Shown: positions 16,767 to 26,066, counted from the first letter of the stretch. The stretch is 64,000 nucleotides of DNA from CAZSBG01 sp964605145 (GCA_964605145.1 CAZSBG010000009.1:1-64000), one strand, 5' to 3'. Notes: generated by a model not told the origin, from the letters alone. Translations and numbers: made by a program.

Positions 16767-17972
16767 ATGAGCAATATTAATTTCCGTTCCAATATTTTAA
16801 AAACATACGAGGCTCAGTCATCTCAAGTCGAAGAATTGCTTCATTACAATGAAAACCTATTCAACTACTATCAACAAACGTGCCCTTTTACATTTCCATT
16901 ACCTGATGAACTTCACGTAGCTACCTGGAATAATTATATGGAAGAGGCACAAAAAGACAATTTGATGAATATTTTAAAAAGGAAGTTCCCCCAATTCAAA
17001 TTTCCAATCAAGGAGGGCATCAGCCAAACGGAGGAATACAAAGCTGCGACTCGCCGAGGCATTCTGCCCGAAAATTATAAGACAAATGGTCATATAAAAT
17101 TTAAAAACCCGGGGCAAGTCAGGCTTATTATTCATCAAAGTCTGGCCGGCAATATCCCTGTTTTTTTCGCCAGGAACAGGGAAGATTTTATTCAGCTCGT
17201 CAGGGCGTTTACCATGAAAAATGAACCAAAACCGATTCCCGATTCCATGGGCGCCTGCATGGTTGCCGGATTCAACAATTGGGATCGGATTCATAGATTA
17301 CGGAAACAATGGGAAGCAGAAAATTCGGATAACGGTTCTGAAGCGGGATGGCAGGCTGAATTTAAGCGGATTATCCCGCAGCGGGAATTGTACCAGGATC
17401 GATTTATTATTCTGAGCAATGGGCCTTATAGCGGCGTACCGGCCAGCGAATTAGGGCTGACCGAGGACAAATGGAAGGAGATGTCGCTCACAATCCGACT
17501 GGAACATGAGTGCGCTCACTACTTCACCAGGCGTTTTTTCTCCTCGATGCAGAACAATATTTTTGATGAATTAATTGCAGATTACATGGGTATCACATCA
17601 GCATTGGGTTATTATCGTGCGAATTGGTTTCTTCGGTTTCTTGGCCTGGAAAATTTCCCAAAATACCGAAAGGGTGGGAGAATGGAAAATTACAGAGGGG
17701 ATCCTCCTCTTTCGGATAGATCATTCCAGATATTACAGGCATTAGTGAAGGATGCTGCGATAAACCTGGAACGGTTCAGTAATGTGTATATTGATGAAGA
17801 CAATATTATTGAAAGACTGCCTCGTATGTTATTAACCATAACCCGGTTAACAATTGAAGAATTGGCTTCCTCAAAGTCGTTTACTTTATTACAAGAAGCG
17901 TTCACTAATGCAGAGCGAAAAGTTGAATATGCACAGTCGACTAATTCAACTGATGTTCCTGTACTAGCTTAA
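16767..17972 (+). CDS. HEXXH metalloprotease-like partner of the LanM-type dehydratase
   Basis: This 401-residue soluble protein carries HECAHYF (H247, E248, H251), followed by DELIADYMG, in which E268 could be the third zinc ligand, as in gluzincins. No signal peptide or membrane helix is seen. The gene ends eight bases before the dehydratase start, so the two are probably translationally coupled and work on the same peptide. Its composition is more GC-rich than the genes before 16.4 kb. A role in removing the leader from the 57-residue peptide is the simplest idea; I did not recognise the family, and immunity or regulation cannot be excluded. Confidence 0.7.
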   Translation: MSNINFRSNILKTYEAQSSQVEELLHYNENLFNYYQQTCPFTFPLPDELHVATWNNYMEEAQKDNLMNILKRKFPQFKFPIKEGISQTEEYKAATRRGILPENYKTNGHIKFKNPGQVRLIIHQSLAGNIPVFFARNREDFIQLVRAFTMKNEPKPIPDSMGACMVAGFNNWDRIHRLRKQWEAENSDNGSEAGWQAEFKRIIPQRELYQDRFIILSNGPYSGVPASELGLTEDKWKEMSLTIRLEHECAHYFTRRFFSSMQNNIFDELIADYMGITSALGYYRANWFLRFLGLENFPKYRKGGRMENYRGDPPLSDRSFQILQALVKDAAINLERFSNVYIDEDNIIERLPRMLLTITRLTIEELASSKSFTLLQEAFTNAERKVEYAQSTNSTDVPVLA

Positions 17973-17979
17973 AATAGTA

Positions 17980-19635
17980 ATGGTAGATGATGTTTTCAAA
18001 AACAATCCCATCCCATTTGAAGATGTTTGCGTTATTTTCCTTCGATATGCCAACCAAAAAAATTACGAAAAACTTATTCGGCAAACTTTTTCTTTTCTTG
18101 CACCGGACGCATACAACCATTTAGAACGTGTACACCTGTTGAAATTAAGTGAGGTTTGTTCCCGGGTACTTAATTTGAAATTATCACTTCTACGGGAAAT
18201 ACGTTCTTCAGTGTTGATTCCAGATTTTATGTGTAATGATGAGAATTCCACCCGGTTTTATGATTACTTAATGAATGAAGGCGCTCGGGAAATCTTCGCT
18301 GACTATCATGTCCTGAAAAAATTAATTTCCATAACGCGCAATCAATGGGGAACTCAAATTTTTGATATTCTTGAGAAATTTAGAACCGACAAACAACTAA
18401 TAAAGGAAAAACTTTCTCACCATAAAATTTTACATGAAATTATTTTTGTTCAACCAAACCTCTCAGATCCGCACCACAACGGCCGTTCAGTCACTGCAAT
18501 AACGTTTTCGTCGGGATTAAAAATCATTTATAAGCCTAAAAATCTGGCGTTGGCATCAGAATTTCAAAACCTGTTAGACTGGCTTGTTCAGAATGGAGCG
18601 CCATTATCATTCAGGCCGATGAAAATAATTGATCGCTCGAATTATGGCTGGACAGAATATATCGACTATCTCCCTTGCGAAAATTTGGATGCCATAAAGC
18701 GGTATTATCAAAGAGCGGGAATGCTTTTATGTTTGGTCTATATTTTAAATGGCATCGATTGTCATTTTGAAAATATCATTGCCTGTGGAGAATTCCCAAT
18801 GTTGATTGATAATGAAACACTTTTCCACCCGGTGTCAAAATATATTTTTAGGAATAAGAATAGCTCAAATATATCGACTGCTGATTTAAATCATTACTCG
18901 GTGCTTCACACTGGTTTATTACATTCAGCCAATCTTCGAAATGGGAAAAAATATGATATTAGCGGCTTTGGCGGGATTGGCGGACAGAAGACTGGTTATA
19001 TGGAATTATCATGGGATAATATTAATACCGACAAAATGGTCGCAACGAAAAAACCTCGTTTAACGCCAGATTCAAAAAATATTCCTTTCACGGGCGAAAA
19101 GCGCTATCGGCCTCAAAATTTTGTCACTGAAATAATTGATGGTTTTAAAAGTATGTACCATTTTTTTATTCAAAAAAAAGAAGTGCTTCTTTCTTCTGAT
19201 AGTCCATTGCAAGCTCTTAGAAATCAACAGGTAAGATTTATTTTTCGTCCCACTCGCGTTTATGCTGAAATATTAAACAATCTATTACAACCGAAATACC
19301 TACGCTCTGAAGAGGCCAGCGATAGTTTCCTCGATATTCTTTATATACCATTCCAAACATCCAGTTTATTAGATTTATTTCGCCCCCTCATTGAGGAAGA
19401 AAAGCGCGCTTTGAAACAGTTGGACATTCCTATCTGCTACGCAAATACATCGAACACTAATTTATACCTTACAAACAATAAGATTATCAGGAATTTTTTT
19501 ATTGAAGAATCTTTTACGACTGTTATTTCAAAAATCCAAAATTTAAATTCAACTGATATGGACTATCAGGTGTCATTGATTGAAAAGTCATTTTATCATT
19601 CTTTTCCTGATATGAGTGAAAAATATCCGTATTAA
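17980..19635 (+). CDS. Stand-alone LanM-type dehydratase lacking the LanC cyclase domain
   Basis: This 551-residue protein matches the DUF4135 dehydratase domain of class II lanthipeptide synthetases, which phosphorylate Ser/Thr and then eliminate phosphate. Key positions are present: DPHHNGRSV (D163, H165), IIYKPK (K185), DCHFEN (D260, H262, N265), LIDNETLFHP (D277, N278, E279), and the elimination-site region RFIFRPTRVY (R419, R423, T425). LanM enzymes normally run to about 900-1000 residues with a C-terminal zinc cyclase. Here the protein ends shortly after the dehydratase, with no Cys/His zinc motifs. The stop is 13 bp from the convergent kinase gene. It should make dehydroalanine and dehydrobutyrine without ring closure. 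Confidence 0.88.
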   Translation: MVDDVFKNNPIPFEDVCVIFLRYANQKNYEKLIRQTFSFLAPDAYNHLERVHLLKLSEVCSRVLNLKLSLLREIRSSVLIPDFMCNDENSTRFYDYLMNEGAREIFADYHVLKKLISITRNQWGTQIFDILEKFRTDKQLIKEKLSHHKILHEIIFVQPNLSDPHHNGRSVTAITFSSGLKIIYKPKNLALASEFQNLLDWLVQNGAPLSFRPMKIIDRSNYGWTEYIDYLPCENLDAIKRYYQRAGMLLCLVYILNGIDCHFENIIACGEFPMLIDNETLFHPVSKYIFRNKNSSNISTADLNHYSVLHTGLLHSANLRNGKKYDISGFGGIGGQKTGYMELSWDNINTDKMVATKKPRLTPDSKNIPFTGEKRYRPQNFVTEIIDGFKSMYHFFIQKKEVLLSSDSPLQALRNQQVRFIFRPTRVYAEILNNLLQPKYLRSEEASDSFLDILYIPFQTSSLLDLFRPLIEEEKRALKQLDIPICYANTSNTNLYLTNNKIIRNFFIEESFTTVISKIQNLNSTDMDYQVSLIEKSFYHSFPDMSEKYPY

Positions 19636-19648
19636 TCACGCTGCATTT

Positions 19649-22600
19649 TTAGAATAAAACATCCACTACCAGCATCATCACATCATCATCATAGCCTTCT
19701 TCATTTTTTGACCACTCTGCAAGATCCTGAATAATATAATCAGCAAATTCTTTCGCGTTAAAATCACTTTTCTCGGCGATCAATTTCATAAAACGTTCTT
19801 CATAAAATTCACCTTTTTCATTTCTTCCCTCGATGATACCATCGGAGTAGAGAATCACGCGATCTCCAGGCTCCAGATTTACCTGTATTGCCGGGCATGT
19901 AATATCTTTTATCCACCCCATTGCCATGCCCTTTGGTTTGAACTCGTTCAGGTTTTTCTCAGGCCTTTTTATAATGAACATGGGAAGATGCCCGGCGTCG
20001 CCGTGATGCAATGATCGATTTTCGATATCAAAATATGTATAACTGGAAGTGATAAATTGATTGCCACAATTGCCATGCAAAGCGCTGTTCATGTTTTCCA
20101 ATACCAATCCCGGTTTATCGGCAAATCCTTTTTGCATGGAAAAAAGTATTTTAACCATAGAGCCGATCAACGCTGCCGGAACACCATGACCGGATACATC
20201 AGCGACCAATATGCCTAAATTGCTTTCACCATTGCAATGAAAATCATAAAAATCACCGCCCACACTTTCCATGGGCAGGTATCGGGCCTGAATATCCAGA
20301 CCTGGAACTTCAGGCAGGTTCTGCGGAAGGATGGATAACTGGATCTTTCTGGCAATATCCAATTCCTGTTGCAGTGCGACAAGGTTATCGTGAGATGCCA
20401 TTGCCTGTTTCAGGGTGATCAGCGTGCGGACTCGCGCCAGCAATTCCCGCTTATCGAATGGTTTACCAATATAGTCATTGGCGCCGGCTTCAAATCCATG
20501 AATTAAATCGTCTAATTGATTTTTAGCAGTCAACATCAGAATGGGTAAATCTGAGAGCGATTTTTCTTCGCGCAATGTACGACAAACATCATAACCGGAC
20601 ATTTTTGGCATCATAATATCCAGAACGATAAGGTCCGGATTTAGTCCCTGGTTTATTGCTTTCAGCGCCTCAATTCCGTTAAGACTCTGGTGAACCGAAT
20701 AATTTTCCAGGGATAAATAGTTCTTCAACACTTGCTGGTTTACTGGTTCATCATCCACCACTAAAATTTTGTAATCTCCGCTTCCGCCAACAACATCCTG
20801 AAGCTTTTGCCAGTGTAAGTCAATCGGTTCATCGACAGGTGATTCTTCGATTGGATTAAAGTCCAGGTTATCACTAACTTGAATTTGCGTTTCTTGAATA
20901 TCCTGTACCATATCCTGTTCGGATGAAATAGGTAATGTAAAACAAAAACAAGATCCCTTCCTCAATTCTGATTCCACCCATATCTGCCCCTGATGCAGTT
21001 CAACCAATTGTTTTGTTATGGATAAGCCCAGTCCGGTGCCGCCGTATTCTCTTTCTGTAGAAGCATCCACCTGTTCGAATGATTTAAAAATATCCTTGAA
21101 ATATTCTTTTGGAATTCCAATACCTGTATCCGTAACAGATATTTGAAGCATATTTTCTTTCTGCTCGGCAGTTACCTTAACCTGGCCCGAATCAGTAAAT
21201 TTGATTGCATTGCCAATGAGATTATGCATGATTTGTCGCAATCGATTTTCGTCACCAGAGACTTTTGGCACATTATGTGGGATTGAATTGATCAATTTCA
21301 ATCTTTTCCCTGAAAGAAGCGGCCTTGAGAGAGCAAAAACTGAATCAGTCAGGTGTGACATATCGACGATATTGTTTTGTAAAACAATGTCCTGGCTTCT
21401 TAATTTTGAGAAGTCAAGAATGTCATTTACCAGGTAGGCCAGTCTTTTACCGCTGTTAACGATCATGGAAAGATTTTGTTGCTGTACTGCATTTACGTCA
21501 CCACCGGCGCCATCGATTAAGGATTCAGCCAGTCCAATGATGCCATTTAAAGGCGTGCGAAGTTCGTGAGAAGTATTGGCCATAAATTCGTCTTTCAATT
21601 TATCGACTTTTTTCAATTCTTCAACGACTTCACGCTGGCGCTCAATTTCTTTTTCCTGGGTTTTTGTTTTGTAGCGTACATAACCATAAATCAATCCGAT
21701 TATTGCAATTATGTACAAACAATACGCCCAAATAGTTTTCCAGGGGGGGGGAATTACTTTTATTCTTAATGATGCTCCTTCTTCGTTCCAAATGCCATCG
21801 CTGTTCGATCCCTTGACTCTGAAAACATAGTTACCGCCATCCAAATTCGTATAACTCGCATATCGGCGATTCCCGCAGTATACCCAGTCTTTATCAAAAC
21901 CTTCAAGTTTATACGCATATTGATTTTTTTGCGGTGCATTGTAATCCAGGGCCGCAAATTCAAATGAGAAGAAATTTTCTTTGTAAGATAAATTGAGCCT
22001 GTCTATTTCAGACATGTCACGATCTTTAAAAACTAATTTATCAAATATCTTAAATGCTGTAATTACAACAGGGGGGATGTGAAGATTGTCTTTGATGCTA
22101 TCCGGATGAAAATAGGTTATGCCATTAATCCCGCCAAAGTACATCTCGCCATTGTCACCTTTACAGTAGGCATTAAAATTGAACTCGTTGCTTTGCAGGC
22201 CATCGTCCACATCATAATTTCTGAATTGCGGTTTTTTGGTTGAATCGCCTCTTATTGGTGTGAATTTTGATAAACCGTTATTTGTGCTGAGCCAGATGTT
22301 GCTTCTATCATCTTCTAAAATACCATGAATAACCTGACTGGGGAGACCATTTTTTTCTGTATAATTAATGAATTTTACCTCATTATCAGCATTAATCATT
22401 ACTTGAGATAATCCACCTTCAGTCCCAACCCAGAGCAAACCTGTATGATCCTCGTAAATACATATAATGGTGTTATGACAAAGGCTTTCTTTATTTTGGG
22501 AATCATGAAAATATGAAATGAATTCAGAACTTTCTTGAATGAATCTATTTAAACCGTTTTTAGTGCCTATCCATAATCTGTTTTGGCTATCCTCATAAAT

Positions 22601-24247
22601 TGAATTGATGCAATTGTCACTTATACTAAATTCTTCTTGTGGCTTATGTCGGAAGTTTATAAGTTTTTGTTTTCTAATTGAATTAGAGTCGGATTGAAAA
22701 AGTCCTCCGTCGATACTGCCAAACCAGTATCTACCTTGGCTGTCTTTTAAAATGCATGAAGTATAAAAGGGGGTTACTTTTGAGTTGACTATTTGTTTAA
22801 ACTTGAGCTTGCTTTTGTGGTTTTTATAGGATAATTGATTTATATCTTCCTTTGTTCCAATCCATAATGTTTCTGAAGAAATTTGCCGCCCTTCTGCGTA
22901 TAAGCTGTATATGGAGTTGTTACTGATACTGTAAGGATCGGTAGATCTATGTTTATAGAGCTTAAATTGAAAATTTCCGTTCAGATCTTTATTTAACTGA
23001 TTGAGCCCACCGCCTTTGGTCCCAATCCAAATAATTCCAAACTGGTCTTCGCATAAGGAAAGGATATTATTCTCGCTCAAACTATTAGAATTTTGGGGAT
23101 GATTTTTAATATGAACAAACTGTTCCTGTTTTCGTTGGACTTTATTTAATCCGCGAGTCGTACCAATCCAAAGCACACCAGATTGATCCTCATGAATTGA
23201 AAAAACATGATCATCACTTAGGCTTGTTGGATTAAATTTATCAGTTTGATATTTAATAAATGATATTATTGATTTATTTGGTGTTGTAGCTTTTCGATGG
23301 ATAAGCTGATTTAGACCACCTCCTCTGGTACCAATCCAAAGTCTTCCTTTTTTGTCACGAAAAATTGACTGAATGAAATTATGAGATATGCTTTGGGCAT
23401 CATCAGGATCATTATAATACTGAGTAAATGTTTCACTTTTTCTGTCAAATTTATTTATCCCCTTTACAGTACCAATCCATAAATTCCCAAATTTATCTTC
23501 GCCAATAGACCAGACAACTCTATTACTCAGGCTTTTTGGATTTGAAGGATCACTTTTATAATGTGCGAAAGTATTACTATTTCTGTTAAACTTATCTAAT
23601 CCCCGAATTGTACCAATCCACAATTCTCCATATCGGTCTTCAAAGATTGATAAAATCCAATTATTACTTAGACTTCCGAGGTCAGATTCATCACTTTTAT
23701 AATGAATAAATTTTCCTTCCTCAATGTCGAATTTATTTAAGCCATCCTGAGTACCTATCCACAGTATTCCACGAATATCTTCGTATATTGAGAAAACTGA
23801 ATTGTGGCTCAGGCTGTTAGAATCGTCGGGATTATTTTTAAACCATTTTATTTTCTGGTTACCCCTATTATCCGTAAAAATACAGCCCAAGCCACCGCCA
23901 TAAGTACCTACCCACAAAGCTCCTGCTCTATCTTCATAAAGTGTCCAAATATTATTATGCTGGATTGTATTTGAATCATTCGGATCATATCTGTATTTTA
24001 TGAAACGATACCCATCATATTTATTTAAGCCATCATCTGTGCCAATCCACAAATACCCATCTTTGCTTTGACAAATTGATTTAACCGAACTTTGGGACAA
24101 TCCATTCTCAGAGAGTAAATGTTCAAATTTTAAATCAACATTCTGAGCTTTTAATTGATAACTGCATATCAATACAAAATAGAATGCTATTAATTTTATA
24201 TGATATATAATAGGGTTCGAACGATAGTTATTATCTCTCTTACTCAT
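19649..24247 (-). CDS. Hybrid two-component kinase with propeller sensor and C-terminal PP2C phosphatase
   Basis: The 1532-residue protein starts with a signal anchor (about 12-34) and then about twelve Reg_prop repeats (LWIGT-type) making two beta-propellers to residue 720. A Y_Y_Y domain (about 755-830) and one membrane helix (about 838-858) follow. Inside the cell are HisKA (H894 in SHELRTPL), HATPase (N1013, DTGIGIP at 1040) and a receiver (D1210). A SpoIIE/PP2C domain (1300-1532) has metal ligands D1332, D1350, D1469 and D1521. Its 3' end converges with the dehydratase gene. A PP2C output fits dephosphorylation of the STAS protein encoded upstream on the same strand. Gene order therefore suggests it is the signal input of a partner switch. 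Confidence 0.95.
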   Translation of the reverse strand: MSKRDNNYRSNPIIYHIKLIAFYFVLICSYQLKAQNVDLKFEHLLSENGLSQSSVKSICQSKDGYLWIGTDDGLNKYDGYRFIKYRYDPNDSNTIQHNNIWTLYEDRAGALWVGTYGGGLGCIFTDNRGNQKIKWFKNNPDDSNSLSHNSVFSIYEDIRGILWIGTQDGLNKFDIEEGKFIHYKSDESDLGSLSNNWILSIFEDRYGELWIGTIRGLDKFNRNSNTFAHYKSDPSNPKSLSNRVVWSIGEDKFGNLWIGTVKGINKFDRKSETFTQYYNDPDDAQSISHNFIQSIFRDKKGRLWIGTRGGGLNQLIHRKATTPNKSIISFIKYQTDKFNPTSLSDDHVFSIHEDQSGVLWIGTTRGLNKVQRKQEQFVHIKNHPQNSNSLSENNILSLCEDQFGIIWIGTKGGGLNQLNKDLNGNFQFKLYKHRSTDPYSISNNSIYSLYAEGRQISSETLWIGTKEDINQLSYKNHKSKLKFKQIVNSKVTPFYTSCILKDSQGRYWFGSIDGGLFQSDSNSIRKQKLINFRHKPQEEFSISDNCINSIYEDSQNRLWIGTKNGLNRFIQESSEFISYFHDSQNKESLCHNTIICIYEDHTGLLWVGTEGGLSQVMINADNEVKFINYTEKNGLPSQVIHGILEDDRSNIWLSTNNGLSKFTPIRGDSTKKPQFRNYDVDDGLQSNEFNFNAYCKGDNGEMYFGGINGITYFHPDSIKDNLHIPPVVITAFKIFDKLVFKDRDMSEIDRLNLSYKENFFSFEFAALDYNAPQKNQYAYKLEGFDKDWVYCGNRRYASYTNLDGGNYVFRVKGSNSDGIWNEEGASLRIKVIPPPWKTIWAYCLYIIAIIGLIYGYVRYKTKTQEKEIERQREVVEELKKVDKLKDEFMANTSHELRTPLNGIIGLAESLIDGAGGDVNAVQQQNLSMIVNSGKRLAYLVNDILDFSKLRSQDIVLQNNIVDMSHLTDSVFALSRPLLSGKRLKLINSIPHNVPKVSGDENRLRQIMHNLIGNAIKFTDSGQVKVTAEQKENMLQISVTDTGIGIPKEYFKDIFKSFEQVDASTEREYGGTGLGLSITKQLVELHQGQIWVESELRKGSCFCFTLPISSEQDMVQDIQETQIQVSDNLDFNPIEESPVDEPIDLHWQKLQDVVGGSGDYKILVVDDEPVNQQVLKNYLSLENYSVHQSLNGIEALKAINQGLNPDLIVLDIMMPKMSGYDVCRTLREEKSLSDLPILMLTAKNQLDDLIHGFEAGANDYIGKPFDKRELLARVRTLITLKQAMASHDNLVALQQELDIARKIQLSILPQNLPEVPGLDIQARYLPMESVGGDFYDFHCNGESNLGILVADVSGHGVPAALIGSMVKILFSMQKGFADKPGLVLENMNSALHGNCGNQFITSSYTYFDIENRSLHHGDAGHLPMFIIKRPEKNLNEFKPKGMAMGWIKDITCPAIQVNLEPGDRVILYSDGIIEGRNEKGEFYEERFMKLIAEKSDFNAKEFADYIIQDLAEWSKNEEGYDDDVMMLVVDVLF

Positions 24248-24495
24248 TAAACTTTTTCCTGAAATTTATATCACTTACGCATGTGGATTGCATTTGGCAG
24301 GACAAAAAAAAATGAATGATAAAAAAGATCATTTTATTGTAACTATTACAATATTCAATCGCAAATGTTCAGATATTATGATTCGTGGTGCAAATATCAT
24401 AATCCAAAAGAGTTTCTTTTTTTAGTAGATGAAACCACCAAACTTCATCGAACACTTGTTTATTCAATCCTTGAAACCTGCAAATAAAAAGGTCA
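24248..24495. other. Short intergenic region upstream of the hybrid kinase
   Basis: These 248 bp separate the precursor stop from the kinase start on the minus strand. No coding frame or terminator hairpin with a T-run was found; a promoter for the kinase may lie here. Confidence 0.35.
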
Positions 24496-24798
24496 TTAAC
24501 AATGGCTGGTATCAGGATTTCCTCCACCGGATATCACCTCCAACTCTTCCTCTGCCAGTTCATCACTAAAAACAGTTTTCGAATTCATTGGCAAAACCAG
24601 ATAAATGTCTTTTTCTGTTTCTTCAAGAACATGGATTTTGATATCTGACACTATGTTGATATTAAATTCTTTTTCTATCGCTGCTTTAGGATTTTTTATT
24701 AACTCATTCTTAAAACTTTCATCTTCCCACGCCCTGGTTATCAGTTCGATCTCATTGTTTTTTTTCCATTTTTTCAAATCAGTGATTTTTGTTTTCAT
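24496..24798 (-). CDS. NHLP-type RiPP precursor with a very short Cys-ending core
   Basis: This 100-residue peptide has a textbook NHLP leader. ELITRAWEDESFKNELIKNP (18-37) is followed by IEKEFNIN, DIYLVLP (64-70) and ELAEEELEVISGG, with the cleavage site at 91-92. Only eight residues follow (GNPDTSHC, 93-100). T97, S98 and C100 could give one thioether ring if the dehydratase acted on it, or C100 could be a radical SAM or conjugation site. An SD (GGAG) lies eight bases before the ATG. It is in the minus-strand arm, between the STAS gene and the hybrid kinase. Such a short core is unusual; it may be a signal peptide rather than a product with many rings. Confidence 0.85.
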   Translation of the reverse strand: MKTKITDLKKWKKNNEIELITRAWEDESFKNELIKNPKAAIEKEFNINIVSDIKIHVLEETEKDIYLVLPMNSKTVFSDELAEEELEVISGGGNPDTSHC

Positions 24799-25111
24799 TG
24801 TGTTGACTCCAAAATTAATGATAATAATGAAATTTTTAATAAATACAACTATTAATTAATGCATTTAAAGATTGAAATTTTGTTTTAGAAAATGGAAACC
24901 TGGAATAGGTTCCAAGAGTTGGAATTATGAATTATACTTAGTAATTGATCGTCATGTGTGTCTTCATTTATTACATATTGTATTTTTGTGATCAAGAATA
25001 GAACAACAATCAATGCATTGTTTACAAGCCACCATTTCCTAATAACAATTCCCAAATTCCCATTTCTTGATTACAGGTACCAATTTCCCAATTTCGATCT
25101 GAATTGTGAAT
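24799..25111. other. Promoter/leader region of the short-core precursor, with repeated words
   Basis: No gene is supported in this 313-bp gap. At 25037-25095 lies low-complexity sequence made of variants of CAATTCCCAAATTCCC, one of the intergenic word repeats found elsewhere in the window. The precursor promoter on the minus strand should lie within this region. Confidence 0.4.
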
Positions 25112-25453
25112 TCAATTAAGTAAACATTCGTTCTCAGAACTGTAAATATTAAACAATTGGTTAAATCCTGCCAGATTAAAAATTTTCTCCACTGTCTGGT
25201 TCATCTCACAAAGCCTCAGATCGCCTTTCTGGGATTTTAGCCGTTTAATTGTTGCTAATAGCACCCTTAATCCTGCACTGCTGATATAATCGACCTGTTT
25301 AAAATTAACAACGATTTTGCTTCCACCACTGGAAATGATTTTGTCAAATTCCTCCTCTAAATGGGGAGCGTTCGTTGCATCTACATGTCCATTGATCTCA
25401 ACAACATCATACTGACCGTTTTCTCGTCTTGTTGAAATTTGCACTTGTGTCAC
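25112..25453 (-). CDS. STAS-domain anti-sigma factor antagonist
   Basis: This 113-residue protein is a single STAS domain of the SpoIIAA/RsbV class. The phosphorylation loop is VDYISSAGLRVLL, with S58 or S59 as the likely acceptor. In this family the dephosphorylated form binds the anti-sigma kinase and releases its target, while the phosphorylated form does not. The likely kinase is the ATPase encoded just upstream (25635-26066), and the likely phosphatase is the PP2C domain of the hybrid kinase at 19649-24247. The three genes share strand and order. SD GAGGTGAC lies before the start. Confidence 0.92.
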   Translation of the reverse strand: MTQVQISTRRENGQYDVVEINGHVDATNAPHLEEEFDKIISSGGSKIVVNFKQVDYISSAGLRVLLATIKRLKSQKGDLRLCEMNQTVEKIFNLAGFNQLFNIYSSENECLLN

Positions 25454-25634
25454 CTCTTTATTTATCTGATTTTTTTATGATTTTTAATTTATTAGCTGTG
25501 TTGTCTAAAAAAAATGCTGGAAACAGAGGTAAGGCTGAGATTGGTTTTAATATAAGGATTAATGACTTAGAATTAGGAATCACTTAATTTAAAAGAATCT
25601 ACTTGCTTCTCTCTCAACCTTTGCCTCAACAGGA

Positions 25635-26066
25635 TTACACATATTTAATCATGGTTAAAATCTCATATCCTCCTAATTCACTATATTCATACCTTAGATC
25701 ATCTATCAAATTTTTGATGAAATGAATACCCAACCCTCCGATGAACCGCTCATCCAGGTTCGATGTCAAATCAGGTGCTATTTTTGTCGTAATGGGATTG
25801 AATGGATTGCCATAATTTTTCAATTCAATTCGAAAGTGACCATTAGAACGTTTACAGTTAATCTCTATATTCTTCTTAGAGTTTTTAGCTTCTGAGTACT
25901 GGATCATATTTGTGAAGGCTTCATCGACTGCAATTTGAACTTCCGCGATTTTGTCAATTCCTATTCCAAGGCTTTTCATATTCTTGTTGAGAAACTTACT
26001 AATCACTGTAAGGCTTTCTAACTTATTTGGGACGTTCAATTGTAATAGATTATTTTCGTTCTGCAT
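25635..26066 (-). CDS. Anti-sigma-type serine kinase (RsbW/SpoIIAB-like ATPase)
   Basis: The 143-residue protein is a HATPase_c_2 domain. The N box is VDEAFTNMIQY, with the Mg-binding Asn at residue 53, and the G2 region is IGGLGIHFIK. In the G1 box, where Asp usually precedes by two the conserved Gly (DxG), the sequence reads LKNYGNPF, so Asp appears replaced by Asn. The ATG at 26066 with GGAG five bases before it is preferred over the GTG at 26072. It should phosphorylate the STAS protein and hold a partner, usually a sigma factor, though no sigma factor gene is nearby. Its target may be encoded elsewhere or may be a non-sigma protein. Confidence 0.85.
   Translation of the reverse strand: MQNENNLLQLNVPNKLESLTVISKFLNKNMKSLGIGIDKIAEVQIAVDEAFTNMIQYSEAKNSKKNIEINCKRSNGHFRIELKNYGNPFNPITTKIAPDLTSNLDERFIGGLGIHFIKNLIDDLRYEYSELGGYEILTMIKYV

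Noticed and set aside
17980..19635. LanM truncated by frameshift, with a LanC domain hidden downstream
   Set aside because: Only 13 bp separate the stop from the convergent kinase gene, whose coding sequence is intact, so there is no room for a cyclase remnant.
24605..24859. A plus-strand frame opposite the short-core precursor
   Set aside because: Hydrophobic translation is the antisense of a helical charged leader; the minus-strand frame has NHLP motifs, GG site and SD.
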